Shown piece after piece: positions 55,911 through 64,000 of a DNA stretch of 64,000 nt; the first letter of the stretch is position 1, and each line of letters begins with the position of its first letter. This DNA comes from Gammaproteobacteria bacterium. GTDB lineage: Bacteria; Pseudomonadota; Gammaproteobacteria; Burkholderiales; Burkholderiaceae_C. The notes beneath the pieces were generated by a model. The model saw only the letters and a program-made list of their open reading frames with translations, searched no databases and had not been told where the DNA came from. The stretch covers positions 124,001-188,000 of the forward strand of contig JAHJWB010000017.1 of NCBI GenBank assembly GCA_018828125.1, in the 5' to 3' direction. A program made the translations under genes and the position numbers.

Positions 55911-58900
55911 TTAACGCAGTTGACGCCAGCTGGGACGCATGGACTGTTCCGGCATCAGTGCCAGATCTTCATTGTCATCAGTGCCGTCGAGTTTTTTGCC
56001 GGTGAGTCGTGTCTTTTCTCCGCGCTTAATCATGGTTTGTGCGCCCGGCATCACAGACATGCGTGACGCACCCTGATCGGTAGTCAGGTTGTACTTGCCA
56101 TCGCCATTCGTGTCCAAAATTTGAACGCTCGGTCTTTTACCATCCATGATGTTGATCAATGTCATAAACTGCCGCTCCCTGTCCACGGAACCAGCCTCGC
56201 ACGTTTCCACGCTTGGATCCAGTCGTGACCCCTTGGCGGGGACCTGCGAGAACGCAGCCAACAGGTTGCTGCTGTCGTAAAGGTCCATGGGTTTAAGCAG
56301 GCGCTCTCGAGTCTCGGGCAAATCCAAATACCAGCCCTTCTTCGTTGTCCAGTCCAGCACGGTGGTTGCATCGACCGTCCAAAACTGCTTGCCGTCGCGC
56401 GTGTTCACCGACGTGGCAGGAATTTCTCGTTTGACCAGACTGGCCTGAGTGACGGCAGTTGGTAGGTCTGCCACAGATTTGACTAGTTTGCTGCAATCGT
56501 CCGACGCAGGAGGTGAACCGTCCGCACATACGGTGATACGGTCCTTCTTCGCGCCCGTCAGCTTGTAACGGGTATTGTCCAAAACGGAGTACAGCGTTTG
56601 CTTGTTTGCGTTCTGGGGGTCATCCTTATCTACATTGCGGCCAGTACCAAAGGCCACCATCATGCCGCCCACCGCTACCATCTTCTCTGCGGTAGGGCTG
56701 GGATCAATATCCATTTTGCGGTCATTCGCACGTACCGTCGGCACGGCAGTGATGGACTGTGCAAGGGTTCGTGAATCTGGAGACCCTTCTGTTCCGCCTT
56801 TGGCAGTGAACAGCGGTACTCCTGAGGTTGTGTGGTTGGTTGTGGTAGCGGCAGAGGCACCCCAGCGCGCTACCCCCCAATTGGCATCGTTTGCGTCAGC
56901 TACGAGAAACTTCCAAAGATTGCCTTTGAGGTCGCCAGCGTATACCACGTCAGGTCGCCCATCACTGTTGATATCTACCAAACGCGGTGAGGAGAGTCCG
57001 TTATCCACCACATTGGCGTCAGCTACGGGGTCTATGGGCGTGCTGGGAGTTTGAGTACCAGTAGCCACCAATCTCAGGAGTTTCTTGTCGCCGTCCAAGT
57101 ATTGGACCAGTAGCACGGGACGGCCACTCTTACTGTTGTAACCGTTACCCATGACTGCAGCCCAGCGATTGTTGTTCATGCGCACAATCTGCGTGGTGCG
57201 CTGCGGATTCGTCTCATCCATCACAGGCTTGCCAAAAATATGCCCCATATCAGCGGCAGCTAAGCAGGTTTCCTTCGCAGCAACTGGCGTGACAGCAGCA
57301 TCTTCACAAACCGCAACGGTTGCAACCGCTTCGGTGGCATGCCGGGTTTTATCCATCACTACCAACTGTTGGGCGTTGGCCTCTGAAAAATTGCCTGCTG
57401 CCGGTGCTGTAGTGCCGGGAGACGTTACATCCAGCACAAAGTAACCTTTGCCGCCAGCTCCCAATGTGCCCACTAATAGAGTATGCCAATTGGGAGCGTA
57501 AACTGGGTCTGTAGGATCGCCTGTGCCCATGTCGACATCGCCGGTCATGGGCGAGCCGTCTACAAAATAACGGTGATTTTGGTTGAACGCGGGGTCGGAC
57601 AGTCGGCCGACGGCGGGAATAATGCCACGAGGAACGTAAGCCAATTTTTCCGTGCCATCGGCGGCCGAAAAACCGTGAAGCATGCCGTCATTGCCTCCGA
57701 CGTAAATCATCGGCAGTCGGCTCTTGTTCGCGCGAGTGAAAGCGGAATAACCTTTCCAGGAATAATTGCTGACGGGCGCTCCCACATACCACACGTCGGA
57801 GTTCACGATACTGCCCTGGCGGGACTTGCGTTCGCGGAAAGGTTTCGCAGCTGGGTAGTCAGGCGGGCTTTCTACACCCTCCTTGCTGCGGTCACCTCGG
57901 ACATAGTTCAGTCGATCCTCGCCCGACGTGTCCGTTGTGCCGTCACTTTTCAGTTGGAGAAAAGCCTTCTGTGCTGTGCTGAGATTGCTTTCGTCGGCAG
58001 CCCACTTGAAGGGGACTCCCCCCTTTTCTTGGCCGGTGGCTGCGTTGGTAACTTGGTCGCTGTAGCTCAGAATCAGGCGGCTGCCTACGGCGAAACCAGT
58101 TGCATCCAAGAGGTCTGCGGTGGTTTTTCCATTCCAGCCTGCGGCGGGTATGGTGGTGCCATCAGTCTTCACAGTTTCTGCCTCAACCCACCCTTTCCAT
58201 CCTTCCTTTGGGACGTAATTGGCCACATACTTGCCCACATCATTGCGTGATACGTTGCTACCGCTGGTGGCTGTGGAGCCTCGGTCAGGCTCATTTTGCG
58301 TATTGATTTGCTGAATGATCAAACGGAATGCTTTTTCAAGATCATCACCTTGTTCCACTGCAAAGAACCTGCCCCGACCGTTGAGGGCGGAATGCCACAG
58401 ATCCAAGGAACGCCTGTTTTCGTTGCTCATCGCCGGCCACGTTTGAGTGCCGTTTACCAAATTCGGGAAGCTGCCGTCATACCCGAAAGGCACCATTTGT
58501 GTGGGGCGAATGATAGTAGCTGCTCCTGGCCAAGTATAGGCAAGGGAACTAAATCCGATGGTATAGGTAACCATATGCGCCCAATTCGCCGGGTTGTACT
58601 TCGGATTCCAGTACTTGGGGAGCGCGACGCCGCCAATCATTTCTGTGGCCGGGGCTTGGTCGTATTCGGCGATGGGAGTGACGGCACCAGTCAGGCTTGC
58701 CGCGGGTTGCAGGCGCTCCGACCAGCTTCTGAACGCCCAGTCCGCCAATGTATTTGCGTGAGCGTCGTGATACAGCCTTGTGAATGCGTTGTTTGCGTAT
58801 GCGGTGCCGTCCGGAAGGATTTTGCCTGCGGTGTTGTCGTCTTGGGAGCCACCCGACACTGCGCCGTTCCACCGACCATCAGTCATATAGATGTGGTAGT

Positions 58901-59510
58901 TGCGTCGGCAACCTAGATATGGTGTTGCCGTTGTGCCCGGTACTGCGGCCCATGCGCTATTTACGTCAAGCGGCTGTCGCATATACGTATCAGCTTGACT
59001 CATCATGAGGTGAGACGGTGTGCCGTTACCTGGACTCAAACTATTGATGAACGACAGGAAGTTGCTGCGCTGGGTGGTGTTCAGCTGTCGTATCGAATTT
59101 ACATTCCCGTTATTGATGTTCTTGGCCCCAGGCGAATTTCCGTTGTTGTGCAGCGTTTGCCAGCCTAATCGGATTTTCCCGTCTGGCAGCAGAGTGGTGT
59201 CATTAATTACTTGCTTGAGCGCGTACTTGAGCACGTTCATGCGCCGGCTGGTAACAGGCCAAGTGCCATCACCATTCGGGACGGTTCCATTGGTTGCGCC
59301 GGTAGCGTTTTCCTGATCAAGGCGAAAGTCCATACTCCCCGAATCGTCCACGGAAATGATGACATTCGGCGCCACATAGGGCTCGACCGTGCCCGGCGGC
59401 GATTGAGCGAAATCGAGCGCCCAAACCCCATGGGGTGCGAACGCTGCGGTAACTGCCAAGGCAATCAGAGATTTCTTGAAATGTGCGCTGTTGCGTGTGG
59501 AGTGGGGCAT
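55911..59510 (-). CDS. pilY1: Type IV pilus tip adhesin/regulator PilY1
   Basis: 1199 residues. Sec signal peptide (about 1-31, LIALAVTAAFAPHGVWA). An N-terminal von Willebrand A-like region carries the MIDAS start NVIISVDDSGSMDF. The C-terminal beta-propeller carries a calcium loop in RLVDINSDGRPDVVYAGDLK, the site that controls pilus extension and retraction in Pseudomonas PilY1. VPRGIIPAVGRLSDPAFNQN and YVGGNDGMLHGFSAADG are family hallmarks. Between pilX and pilE. Confidence 0.93.
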   Translation of the reverse strand: MPHSTRNSAHFKKSLIALAVTAAFAPHGVWALDFAQSPPGTVEPYVAPNVIISVDDSGSMDFRLDQENATGATNGTVPNGDGTWPVTSRRMNVLKYALKQVINDTTLLPDGKIRLGWQTLHNNGNSPGAKNINNGNVNSIRQLNTTQRSNFLSFINSLSPGNGTPSHLMMSQADTYMRQPLDVNSAWAAVPGTTATPYLGCRRNYHIYMTDGRWNGAVSGGSQDDNTAGKILPDGTAYANNAFTRLYHDAHANTLADWAFRSWSERLQPAASLTGAVTPIAEYDQAPATEMIGGVALPKYWNPKYNPANWAHMVTYTIGFSSLAYTWPGAATIIRPTQMVPFGYDGSFPNLVNGTQTWPAMSNENRRSLDLWHSALNGRGRFFAVEQGDDLEKAFRLIIQQINTQNEPDRGSTATSGSNVSRNDVGKYVANYVPKEGWKGWVEAETVKTDGTTIPAAGWNGKTTADLLDATGFAVGSRLILSYSDQVTNAATGQEKGGVPFKWAADESNLSTAQKAFLQLKSDGTTDTSGEDRLNYVRGDRSKEGVESPPDYPAAKPFRERKSRQGSIVNSDVWYVGAPVSNYSWKGYSAFTRANKSRLPMIYVGGNDGMLHGFSAADGTEKLAYVPRGIIPAVGRLSDPAFNQNHRYFVDGSPMTGDVDMGTGDPTDPVYAPNWHTLLVGTLGAGGKGYFVLDVTSPGTTAPAAGNFSEANAQQLVVMDKTRHATEAVATVAVCEDAAVTPVAAKETCLAAADMGHIFGKPVMDETNPQRTTQIVRMNNNRWAAVMGNGYNSKSGRPVLLVQYLDGDKKLLRLVATGTQTPSTPIDPVADANVVDNGLSSPRLVDINSDGRPDVVYAGDLKGNLWKFLVADANDANWGVARWGASAATTTNHTTSGVPLFTAKGGTEGSPDSRTLAQSITAVPTVRANDRKMDIDPSPTAEKMVAVGGMMVAFGTGRNVDKDDPQNANKQTLYSVLDNTRYKLTGAKKDRITVCADGSPPASDDCSKLVKSVADLPTAVTQASLVKREIPATSVNTRDGKQFWTVDATTVLDWTTKKGWYLDLPETRERLLKPMDLYDSSNLLAAFSQVPAKGSRLDPSVETCEAGSVDRERQFMTLINIMDGKRPSVQILDTNGDGKYNLTTDQGASRMSVMPGAQTMIKRGEKTRLTGKKLDGTDDNEDLALMPEQSMRPSWRQLR

Positions 59511-59530
59511 GGTGTGCTCCTGGTACTTTT

Positions 59531-59588
59531 TGATAAAACAAGCCTCTGGCGCATATTGGATCAGCGCTCGCAGCTGCAGTTTCTATAG
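59531..59588 (+). repeat. Palindromic element between pilX and pilY1, copy 12
   Basis: TGATAAAACAAGCCTCTGGC, GCATATTGGAT, CAGCGCTCGCAGCTGCAGTT. Partly decayed core. It sits within the pilus operon, in the only gap larger than 50 bp. Confidence 0.65.
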
Positions 59589-59594
59589 CAATTC

Positions 59595-60419
59595 TCAATC
59601 TTTGAGCTTTTGACGAGCATAGGTTTGCTGCAAGACTGCCTGTGTTACAGGCACATCTGCTCCCCCCTCACTCCTCAACTTTCGGCCATGCGCCACAGCC
59701 GTGATTCGGTACACGACATTGGGGACCAAGTTCAGTGCCAGATTGTTAGAGCCACCAGCGACCAGCGCTGAATTACCTGCAGCCGCGTCGTAAGGGAGCA
59801 CTTCGATCCAATACCAGCCGCCACGGTTGGCTGCGGAGGTGTCCCGGAGAATGGGGTTGGTGCCGGCTGTGACGGACGCGCCGCTGTATTGGCCATAGCG
59901 CGCCCCGATACGATTGGCGGCAGTGCTGACCATCATCTGTTCTAGCGAAACGTCTTCCCCGGGGGTCGTGAGGTCGGCGGTAGCCCCAGTGTTGTTCCAA
60001 AAATCTTGGCGACCTGTGCGTTTAAGGCAAAGTGCGTCGCGGCAGCGCGGACCTGTTGTAATGTCCTCCAGCTCTGCCAGCAAGTCGGCGACTTCTTTGG
60101 CTTCTAACGGAATTTGTGCAAAAGTGGGGTTGCCACCCCGGCAGGCGGTAGCTGTCGGAATGCGGCAATCGCTGCCGTCGGCCTTTTCACCTCGAATGTC
60201 GAGTTCTGCGTCTTGCAGCAGCGCTTGGGCAGCTTCAAAGGCACGTTGGTAGTCTGCGTCATTACCCACAACCATTTCGTTGAACATAGACGTACGTGAA
60301 GCCCATAACGCCAAGAGCATGGAGAGCATCACAAACACTATGACAACAATGAGCGAGATGCCGCGTTGTCGCCGATATTGCGGCCGTGTGCGAAAGGGAG
60401 TAGAGAGCATGCTTTGCAT
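59595..60419 (-). CDS. pilX: Type IV minor pilin PilX
   Basis: 274 residues. Leader plus atypical pilin helix QRG^ISLIVVIVFVMLSMLLALWA (PilX lacks the Glu5 of classical pilins), followed by TSMFNEMVVGNDADYQRAFEAAQALLQDAE, the PilX_N signature. The remainder is the periplasmic domain with two Cys pairs (SDCRIPTATACRG, GPRCRDALCLKR). Between pilW and pilY1 in the usual order. Confidence 0.9.
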   Translation of the reverse strand: MQSMLSTPFRTRPQYRRQRGISLIVVIVFVMLSMLLALWASRTSMFNEMVVGNDADYQRAFEAAQALLQDAELDIRGEKADGSDCRIPTATACRGGNPTFAQIPLEAKEVADLLAELEDITTGPRCRDALCLKRTGRQDFWNNTGATADLTTPGEDVSLEQMMVSTAANRIGARYGQYSGASVTAGTNPILRDTSAANRGGWYWIEVLPYDAAAGNSALVAGGSNNLALNLVPNVVYRITAVAHGRKLRSEGGADVPVTQAVLQQTYARQKLKD

Positions 60420-60437
60420 GGCGATACGCGATATGGG

Positions 60438-61376
60438 TTAGCCTGCCAGCCCTTGGCTGCGCAGTTGGTAAACATTACGGAACACCATGTGCATGCGCCT
60501 GTTGCGGGGGGCCGCCAGGGCCGTCATGTTCACAGGGGTTGCCCCATCACAGTCCGTGTAAGAGCTGCCAGCTGGCAAATCGATGGACTCATTTCCATAG
60601 AGGACTAGACAGACCTCGACCGCAAATACCTGAGCCCATCCCGCACTACCAGGCGCCCCCACTGCGGCGGCGCTAACATAGCGCAAATTGGGACTGCCGG
60701 TGCCAGCAGCGCTCTGTACAAGGTAGCGAACTTGGAAGTTGGCAATATTGCGGACGATGGGTTGAACTTGGCCGTTGCCATCACAACGCAATTCGTTAGT
60801 CGCTGCGTTAAGCACAAAGCGGCTCTGTACTAATGCTGTTGACCCCTGCCCCCCAAGGCAGTTTCGCTGGAGGGATTCGAACGGCGCAGTCGCAGCAGCA
60901 GGGGTTTCGAGTCGATATAAAGGATCCGCAAAATTACGATAGCCCGTAGTGAGCTTATATTCACTCGCTCCGGGTGCATCGAGACCGCTGAGGGTGTCGG
61001 TTGCTAGGGTGAAAGTACTCACGCCATCTGAGAAGTCAGTCTCAAAGGCCACCGGATCGCCAACGAGTGGGGGTGTCATGTCTCCCTCTACTTTGGCTGC
61101 AGAAAGCTTGAGTTTGAGTGAGCCAGCCTGGCGCAGTTGTTGGCCTATAACGCGAAACGCATAAGATGCTTGTTGTTGAATTTCGCTAGCATCACTGACT
61201 GTGCCCGACACCCCGCGCGACACCATGAGCGCACCCATTGCCACTGCAATGGTCAGTAGGCCGATGGTGATGCCAACCAGCAGCTCGATGAGGGTAACGC
61301 CACGTTGGGCGTGGGACCATTGATGATTGTGCTTCATGCTGCGCATGCCTGATAAGTAAGTGGAACAGGGCTGCAT
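60438..61376 (-). CDS. pilW: Type IV minor pilin PilW
   Basis: Up to 312 residues. Prepilin site RG^VTLIELLVGITIGLLTIAV. I give the ATG at 61376, which overlaps the pilV stop as TGATG; the ATG at 61337 (MKHNHQWSHAQRG) would give a more usual leader length and may be the true start. DASEIQQQASYAFRVIGQQLRQAG is typical for PilW. Minor pilin that helps prime the pilus. Confidence 0.9.
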   Translation of the reverse strand: MQPCSTYLSGMRSMKHNHQWSHAQRGVTLIELLVGITIGLLTIAVAMGALMVSRGVSGTVSDASEIQQQASYAFRVIGQQLRQAGSLKLKLSAAKVEGDMTPPLVGDPVAFETDFSDGVSTFTLATDTLSGLDAPGASEYKLTTGYRNFADPLYRLETPAAATAPFESLQRNCLGGQGSTALVQSRFVLNAATNELRCDGNGQVQPIVRNIANFQVRYLVQSAAGTGSPNLRYVSAAAVGAPGSAGWAQVFAVEVCLVLYGNESIDLPAGSSYTDCDGATPVNMTALAAPRNRRMHMVFRNVYQLRSQGLAG

Positions 61377-62014
61377 CAGGTTTTTGGACCTGGACAGAAG
61401 TACTGGACTGTTGTGTCGGCAAAGTAAGGTGCACAGCGACTACTGACTGGGATGTACTGCAAGTGACATGTAAAGTCTGCCGGGCACGTAGCAACGCCAC
61501 CCCCACCCAAAGCTGCGGATGTGGTACTTAGGTCGCCCGTGTACCCAGCGCTGCTGTCGCGTTCATTTTCGCGCCATCGAATAAGCACGCCCAACTGGCG
61601 GCGACTACCAGCCGTGGGTTCGCCTGGAGCAAAAAAAACATTGGCATCGCCCAGTGGCAGTGCCCGTTCTACAGCGCGCTTCCACTCGCGCACTTCGTAA
61701 GCCGCGAATTCGGTCTGGGTGCAATTTGCAGCATCGCAAAGTTTAGCTGCCTGCAGCGTGGGTGCAGCACCGGCACGCCAACCAATGACATAGCTATCAA
61801 TGTTCACCAACGCGTTGGGATGAGCTTTCATTCGCTCGCTCAGGTCCTCGATCAAACGAATGGCCTGTGCCCTGCGGACAGTGGTTTGGGTATCGCTCAA
61901 AGTGCGCATCTGCACGCCCAGGATGCCCAAAATTCCCAAGGAGGCCACGACGATGGCCACCAGGGACTCGATCAAGGTGATGCCGCTTTGATGGTGATTT
62001 TGAAGGTGTTGCAT
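61376..62014 (-). CDS. pilV: Type IV minor pilin PilV
   Basis: 212 residues from MQHLQNHHQSG^ITLIESLVA. PilV signature ESLVAIVVASLGILGILGVQMRTLSDTQ and RAQAIRLIEDLSERMKAHP. The ATG at 62014 follows the fimT stop; an in-frame ATG at 62032 overlaps fimT by 13 bp. Second gene of fimT-pilV-pilW-pilX-pilY1-pilE. Confidence 0.9.
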   Translation of the reverse strand: MQHLQNHHQSGITLIESLVAIVVASLGILGILGVQMRTLSDTQTTVRRAQAIRLIEDLSERMKAHPNALVNIDSYVIGWRAGAAPTLQAAKLCDAANCTQTEFAAYEVREWKRAVERALPLGDANVFFAPGEPTAGSRRQLGVLIRWRENERDSSAGYTGDLSTTSAALGGGGVATCPADFTCHLQYIPVSSRCAPYFADTTVQYFCPGPKT

Positions 62015-62019
62015 GGTAT

Positions 62020-62610
62020 TCAACCTGCGCATGGGATATCCGCTGGATCGGTGGTGACTTTGACGCGACCGCCAGAACTCATACAGAGGCCACGTGCGGA
62101 GGGATCGCTCGTGGATTTTGCTTTGGGGACAATCGAGAAGCCGAAGGGAGCATTAGCCCTTCCCCAACGGTCGAAACGGATGTCTGCAGAAGTAGCAGAA
62201 CGTGCAACTTCCACGTTAGGCGGAGTTGCAAATCTTTGAAGAATCTCTTCTCCCGCGTCTTGTACACCATTGTTGTTCGTGTCCACGAATACAAACCATC
62301 CGCAGTCCCAATCGCCCGCGCCGGACGCCAGTGGGCAACCATTAGCTCCGCTGGGCTCTTTTCGTATGGTGACATTCCCCCCGCGCTTGATAGCTTCTGA
62401 ACGCGTGTAGTACAACGCCGATTGCAGTCCATCCACAGATTGCCGCACTCGCCAACGCTCAATGAGGGGGGTGAAGCTAGGAGCCGCTAATGCCGCCAGC
62501 ACGGCAACTATGGCAACCACTACCATCAACTCGATAATCGTGAATCCGTAAGGTGCGCGGCAGCCAAAGCTGGCGTGCCGTGGGTGTGTTGGAGCTTGCA
62601 TTGTCTGCAT
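62020..62610 (-). CDS. fimT: GspH/FimT family pseudopilin
   Basis: 196 residues. Long polar leader, then PYG^FTIIELMVVVAIVAVLAAL and APSFTPLIERWRVRQSVDGLQSALYYTRSEAIKRG, the FimT/GspH signature, with the C-terminal beta domain (DWDCGWFVFVDTNNNGVQDA, FDRWGRA). First pilus gene of the minus-strand cluster. The start is either MQTMQ (62610) or the second Met three codons on. Confidence 0.92.
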   Translation of the reverse strand: MQTMQAPTHPRHASFGCRAPYGFTIIELMVVVAIVAVLAALAAPSFTPLIERWRVRQSVDGLQSALYYTRSEAIKRGGNVTIRKEPSGANGCPLASGAGDWDCGWFVFVDTNNNGVQDAGEEILQRFATPPNVEVARSATSADIRFDRWGRANAPFGFSIVPKAKSTSDPSARGLCMSSGGRVKVTTDPADIPCAG

Positions 62611-62704
62611 GAGAAGATGCTAAGTGATTGTGCTTGCACCCTCTGTGCATCGCGGATGAAAGGCAAGGGTGTGGTGATAAACGGTGTGACCCACTCTCTT
62701 TGAT

Positions 62705-63010
62705 TTACCGTGTATAGCCTCTGCAGGCACCCGCGTTGTGCATCCCCTTGCATTCCCTGTACATGCGGCGGTCGTGTTCGGCGCGCGTCTCTTCGGATGC
62801 ACTACGCTGATACGTAATCTTGCGGACACCTTTCTTTTTATTCGAAGTGCTAGTCGTCGTAGCCTTGACATCGGCGGAGCTTTTGGCGTGGATGGTGACG
62901 GGTAAGGCGAGCACGCTCAAAGCGAAAGCGCAAATGGATATTAAGAAACGTAATGGTTGGTGTGAATGGGCTGTTGTGCGCATGGAATTTTTACGGATCG
63001 GTGGTGTCAT
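62705..63010 (-). CDS. Small exported hypothetical protein upstream of fimT
   Basis: 101 residues or, from the second Met (62983), 92. A signal peptide is clear (PLRFLISICAFALSVLALPV-TIHAKS), giving a basic mature part of about 55 residues with a Lys/Thr/Ser linker and two cysteines near the end (YRECKGMHNAGACRGYTR). Same strand and about 95 bp before fimT, so possibly linked with the pilus genes. Family not recognised. Confidence 0.7.
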   Translation of the reverse strand: MTPPIRKNSMRTTAHSHQPLRFLISICAFALSVLALPVTIHAKSSADVKATTTSTSNKKKGVRKITYQRSASEETRAEHDRRMYRECKGMHNAGACRGYTR

Positions 63011-63073
63011 GGCGGGCTTTCGGTGGGAGGGGCGAGAGGTGACTGCGCATTAGTGTTCTAGATTGAATGGCAC

Positions 63074-63105
63074 TTAGCAAGGCCAAATTCTCACCGCGTT
63101 ATAAT
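63074..63105 (+). promoter_or_regulatory. Promoter of rpsO
   Basis: Perfect TATAAT -10 box at 63100-63105; the best -35 (TTAGCA) is at 20 nt, longer than ideal. About 110 nt of leader precede rpsO. Confidence 0.55.
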
Positions 63106-63174
63106 CTTCGTGTTTTGCATGGTGCAAGACGCACGCCCGTGGTCATTCCAGCTGCAGGCGCAAGTAAAAACTGA

Positions 63175-63196
63175 AGCTTGCACATTGGTGCAAGCT
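63175..63196 (+). promoter_or_regulatory. Hairpin in the rpsO leader
   Basis: AGCTTGCAC-ATTG-GTGCAAGCT, a perfect 9-bp stem, 17 nt before the rpsO ATG and adjoining its AAGGA Shine-Dalgarno. Related TGCAA/GTGCAAG words occur earlier in the leader (near 63116-63127), so other pairings are possible. Position suits an S15 autoregulatory site. Confidence 0.55.
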
Positions 63197-63213
63197 TTCT
63201 CTAAGGAAAATTT

Positions 63214-63480
63214 ATGATCGCATCCTCCATCAAGGCCGAAGTTGTCAAGGCCAACGCCCGTGCTGCCAATGACACTGGTAGTCCAGAAGTGCAAGTGGCC
63301 CTGCTGACCGCTCGTATCAACGAACTGACCCCCCACTTCAAAACGCATGCCAAGGACCACCATGGTCGTCGCGGCCTGCTGCGCATGGTGAGCCGTCGTC
63401 GCAAGCTGTTGGATTATCTGAAGGCCAAGGACGCTGACCGTTACACCGCGCTGATTGCCAAGCTGGGTCTGCGCAAGTAA
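63214..63480 (+). CDS. rpsO: 30S ribosomal protein S15
   Basis: 88 residues. Primary 16S rRNA-binding protein of the 30S platform. [40 protein letters not shown] and [13 protein letters not shown] are diagnostic. Shine-Dalgarno AAGGA. A terminator and then pnp follow, the common rpsO-pnp order. Confidence 0.98.
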   Translation: MIASSIKAEVVKANARAANDTGSPEVQVALLTARINELTPHFKTHAKDHHGRRGLLRMVSRRRKLLDYLKAKDADRYTALIAKLGLRK

Positions 63481-63496
63481 TTTGCTATCGCATGCG

Positions 63497-63534
63497 AAAA
63501 CGCCTGGGTTAGTCCGCTAGCTCAGGCGTTTTTT
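63497..63534 (+). terminator. Terminator of rpsO
   Basis: AAAACGCCTG, a 16-nt loop, CAGGCGTTTT then TT, 17 nt after rpsO. Confidence 0.85.
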
Positions 63535-63567
63535 ACTTCGGAGCCGCAAAACAGAGCGAAGCTGTGT

Positions 63568-63617
63568 CATTCCAATGAGGTCGTTTCCGTTGATTGACGG
63601 AGGTTTTCATTGGAATG
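63568..63617 (+). promoter_or_regulatory. Long hairpin in the pnp leader, likely RNase III site
   Basis: CATTCCAATGA pairs with TCATTGGAATG (11 bp) around an inner stem TCCGT/ACGGA. In E. coli a double-stranded pnp leader is cut by RNase III and degraded by PNPase itself; this hairpin is in the same place. Confidence 0.6.
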
Positions 63618-63650
63618 GCATCGTGTTCTGAATTGCCCTCCAAGACAATC

Positions 63651-63682
63651 TGGTAGAGCGCTACCAGCTATTAAAATAGGAG
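63651..63682 (+). repeat. Palindromic element overlapping the pnp ribosome-binding site, copy 13
   Basis: TGGTAGAGCGCTACCAGCTA then TTAAAATAGGAG. Right half of the element with GGTAGAGCGCTACC fully palindromic. Its conserved tail supplies the AGGAG Shine-Dalgarno 6 nt before the pnp ATG. Confidence 0.75.
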
Positions 63683-63688
63683 CTGAAC

Positions 63689-64000
63689 ATGAGCATTTTC
63701 AATAAAGTCACGAAGACTTTCCAATGGGGTGACAAGACTGTCATCATGGAAACGGGTGAAATCGCCCGCCAAGCCTCGGGCGCCGTGCTGGTAAATATTG
63801 ACGACACCGTTGTGTTGGCCACCGTGGTCGCGTCCAAGGGCGCAAAGCTCGGGCAGGACTTCTTTCCCCTGACGGTGGATTACATCGAGAAGACATACGC
63901 TGCGGGCAAGATTCCCGGTAGCTTCTTCAAGCGCGAAGCCAAGCCTAGCGAACACGAAACCCTCACCAGCCGCCTGATCGATCGCCCGATTCGTCCGCTG
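63689..64000 (+). CDS. pnp: Polyribonucleotide nucleotidyltransferase, N-terminal part
   Basis: First 104 codons, running off the right edge. [50 protein letters not shown] and [20 protein letters not shown], then the catalytic-core start [20 protein letters not shown]. PNPase degrades RNA 3'-5' with phosphate in the degradosome. Confidence 0.97.
   Translation, partial: MSIFNKVTKTFQWGDKTVIMETGEIARQASGAVLVNIDDTVVLATVVASKGAKLGQDFFPLTVDYIEKTYAAGKIPGSFFKREAKPSEHETLTSRLIDRPIRPL

Overview
The window is a contiguous piece of a GC-rich betaproteobacterial chromosome, most likely a member of the Comamonadaceae (Burkholderiales, Acidovorax-like). I base this on protein similarity as I remember it, on the gene order trpF-truA-fimV-asd-leuBDC, and on many copies of a short palindromic intergenic element built around an AGCGCTT...AAGCGCT core. 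The genes are almost all core housekeeping or biosynthetic genes. I saw no rRNA, tRNA, CRISPR array, prophage or insertion sequence.

Layout. 1-1562: start of a CapD/WbpM-type sugar-nucleotide enzyme, a LON-domain protein and a YggT protein. 1819-16065 (mostly minus): accD, trpA-trpB-trpF-truA with stop/start overlaps, fimV, asd with a leader peptide, a divergent DapB-like gene (plus), leuB-leuD-entericidin-leuC and a LysR regulator. 16291-21714: a beta-CASP nuclease and the heat-shock operon grpE-dnaK-dnaJ with a sigma32-like promoter. 22032-25129: rpsF-priB-rpsR-rplI and dnaB. 25205-28764: PhoH, a peroxiredoxin and small proteins. 28916-38221: alaA-hom-thrC, the molybdenum cofactor genes mobB-moeA-moaD and moaE, and on the opposite strand a dapA-type gene with its own leader peptide. 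38446-53549: clpB, an aldehyde dehydrogenase, an orphan NarL/hybrid-kinase pair facing a solitary adhesin-like repeat protein, a GNAT, a methyltransferase, dusC, a phospholipase D-like lipoprotein and amt with a sigma54-type promoter. 54320-63010: a less GC-rich type IV pilus minor-pilin cluster (fimT-pilV-pilW-pilX-pilY1-pilE) next to a frameshifted ribD remnant. 63214-64000: rpsO and the start of pnp.

The window is dominated by aspartate-family amino acids (asd, dapA-type, DapB-like, hom, thrC), leucine and tryptophan. The two lysine-branch genes asd and dapA share one unusual upstream design. A sigma70-like -10 box sits 7-8 nt before a small ATG ORF. That ORF ends in Thr/Ile/Lys codons (asd) or Lys codons (dapA), and mutually exclusive hairpins follow. 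They look like ribosome-mediated attenuators with nearly leaderless leader peptides, and I regard them as the most interesting signal here.

The second notable signal is the palindromic element. About thirteen full or partial copies are visible. One full copy lies inside the trpF reading frame and encodes 19 residues without breaking the protein, and one overlaps the ribosome-binding site of pnp.
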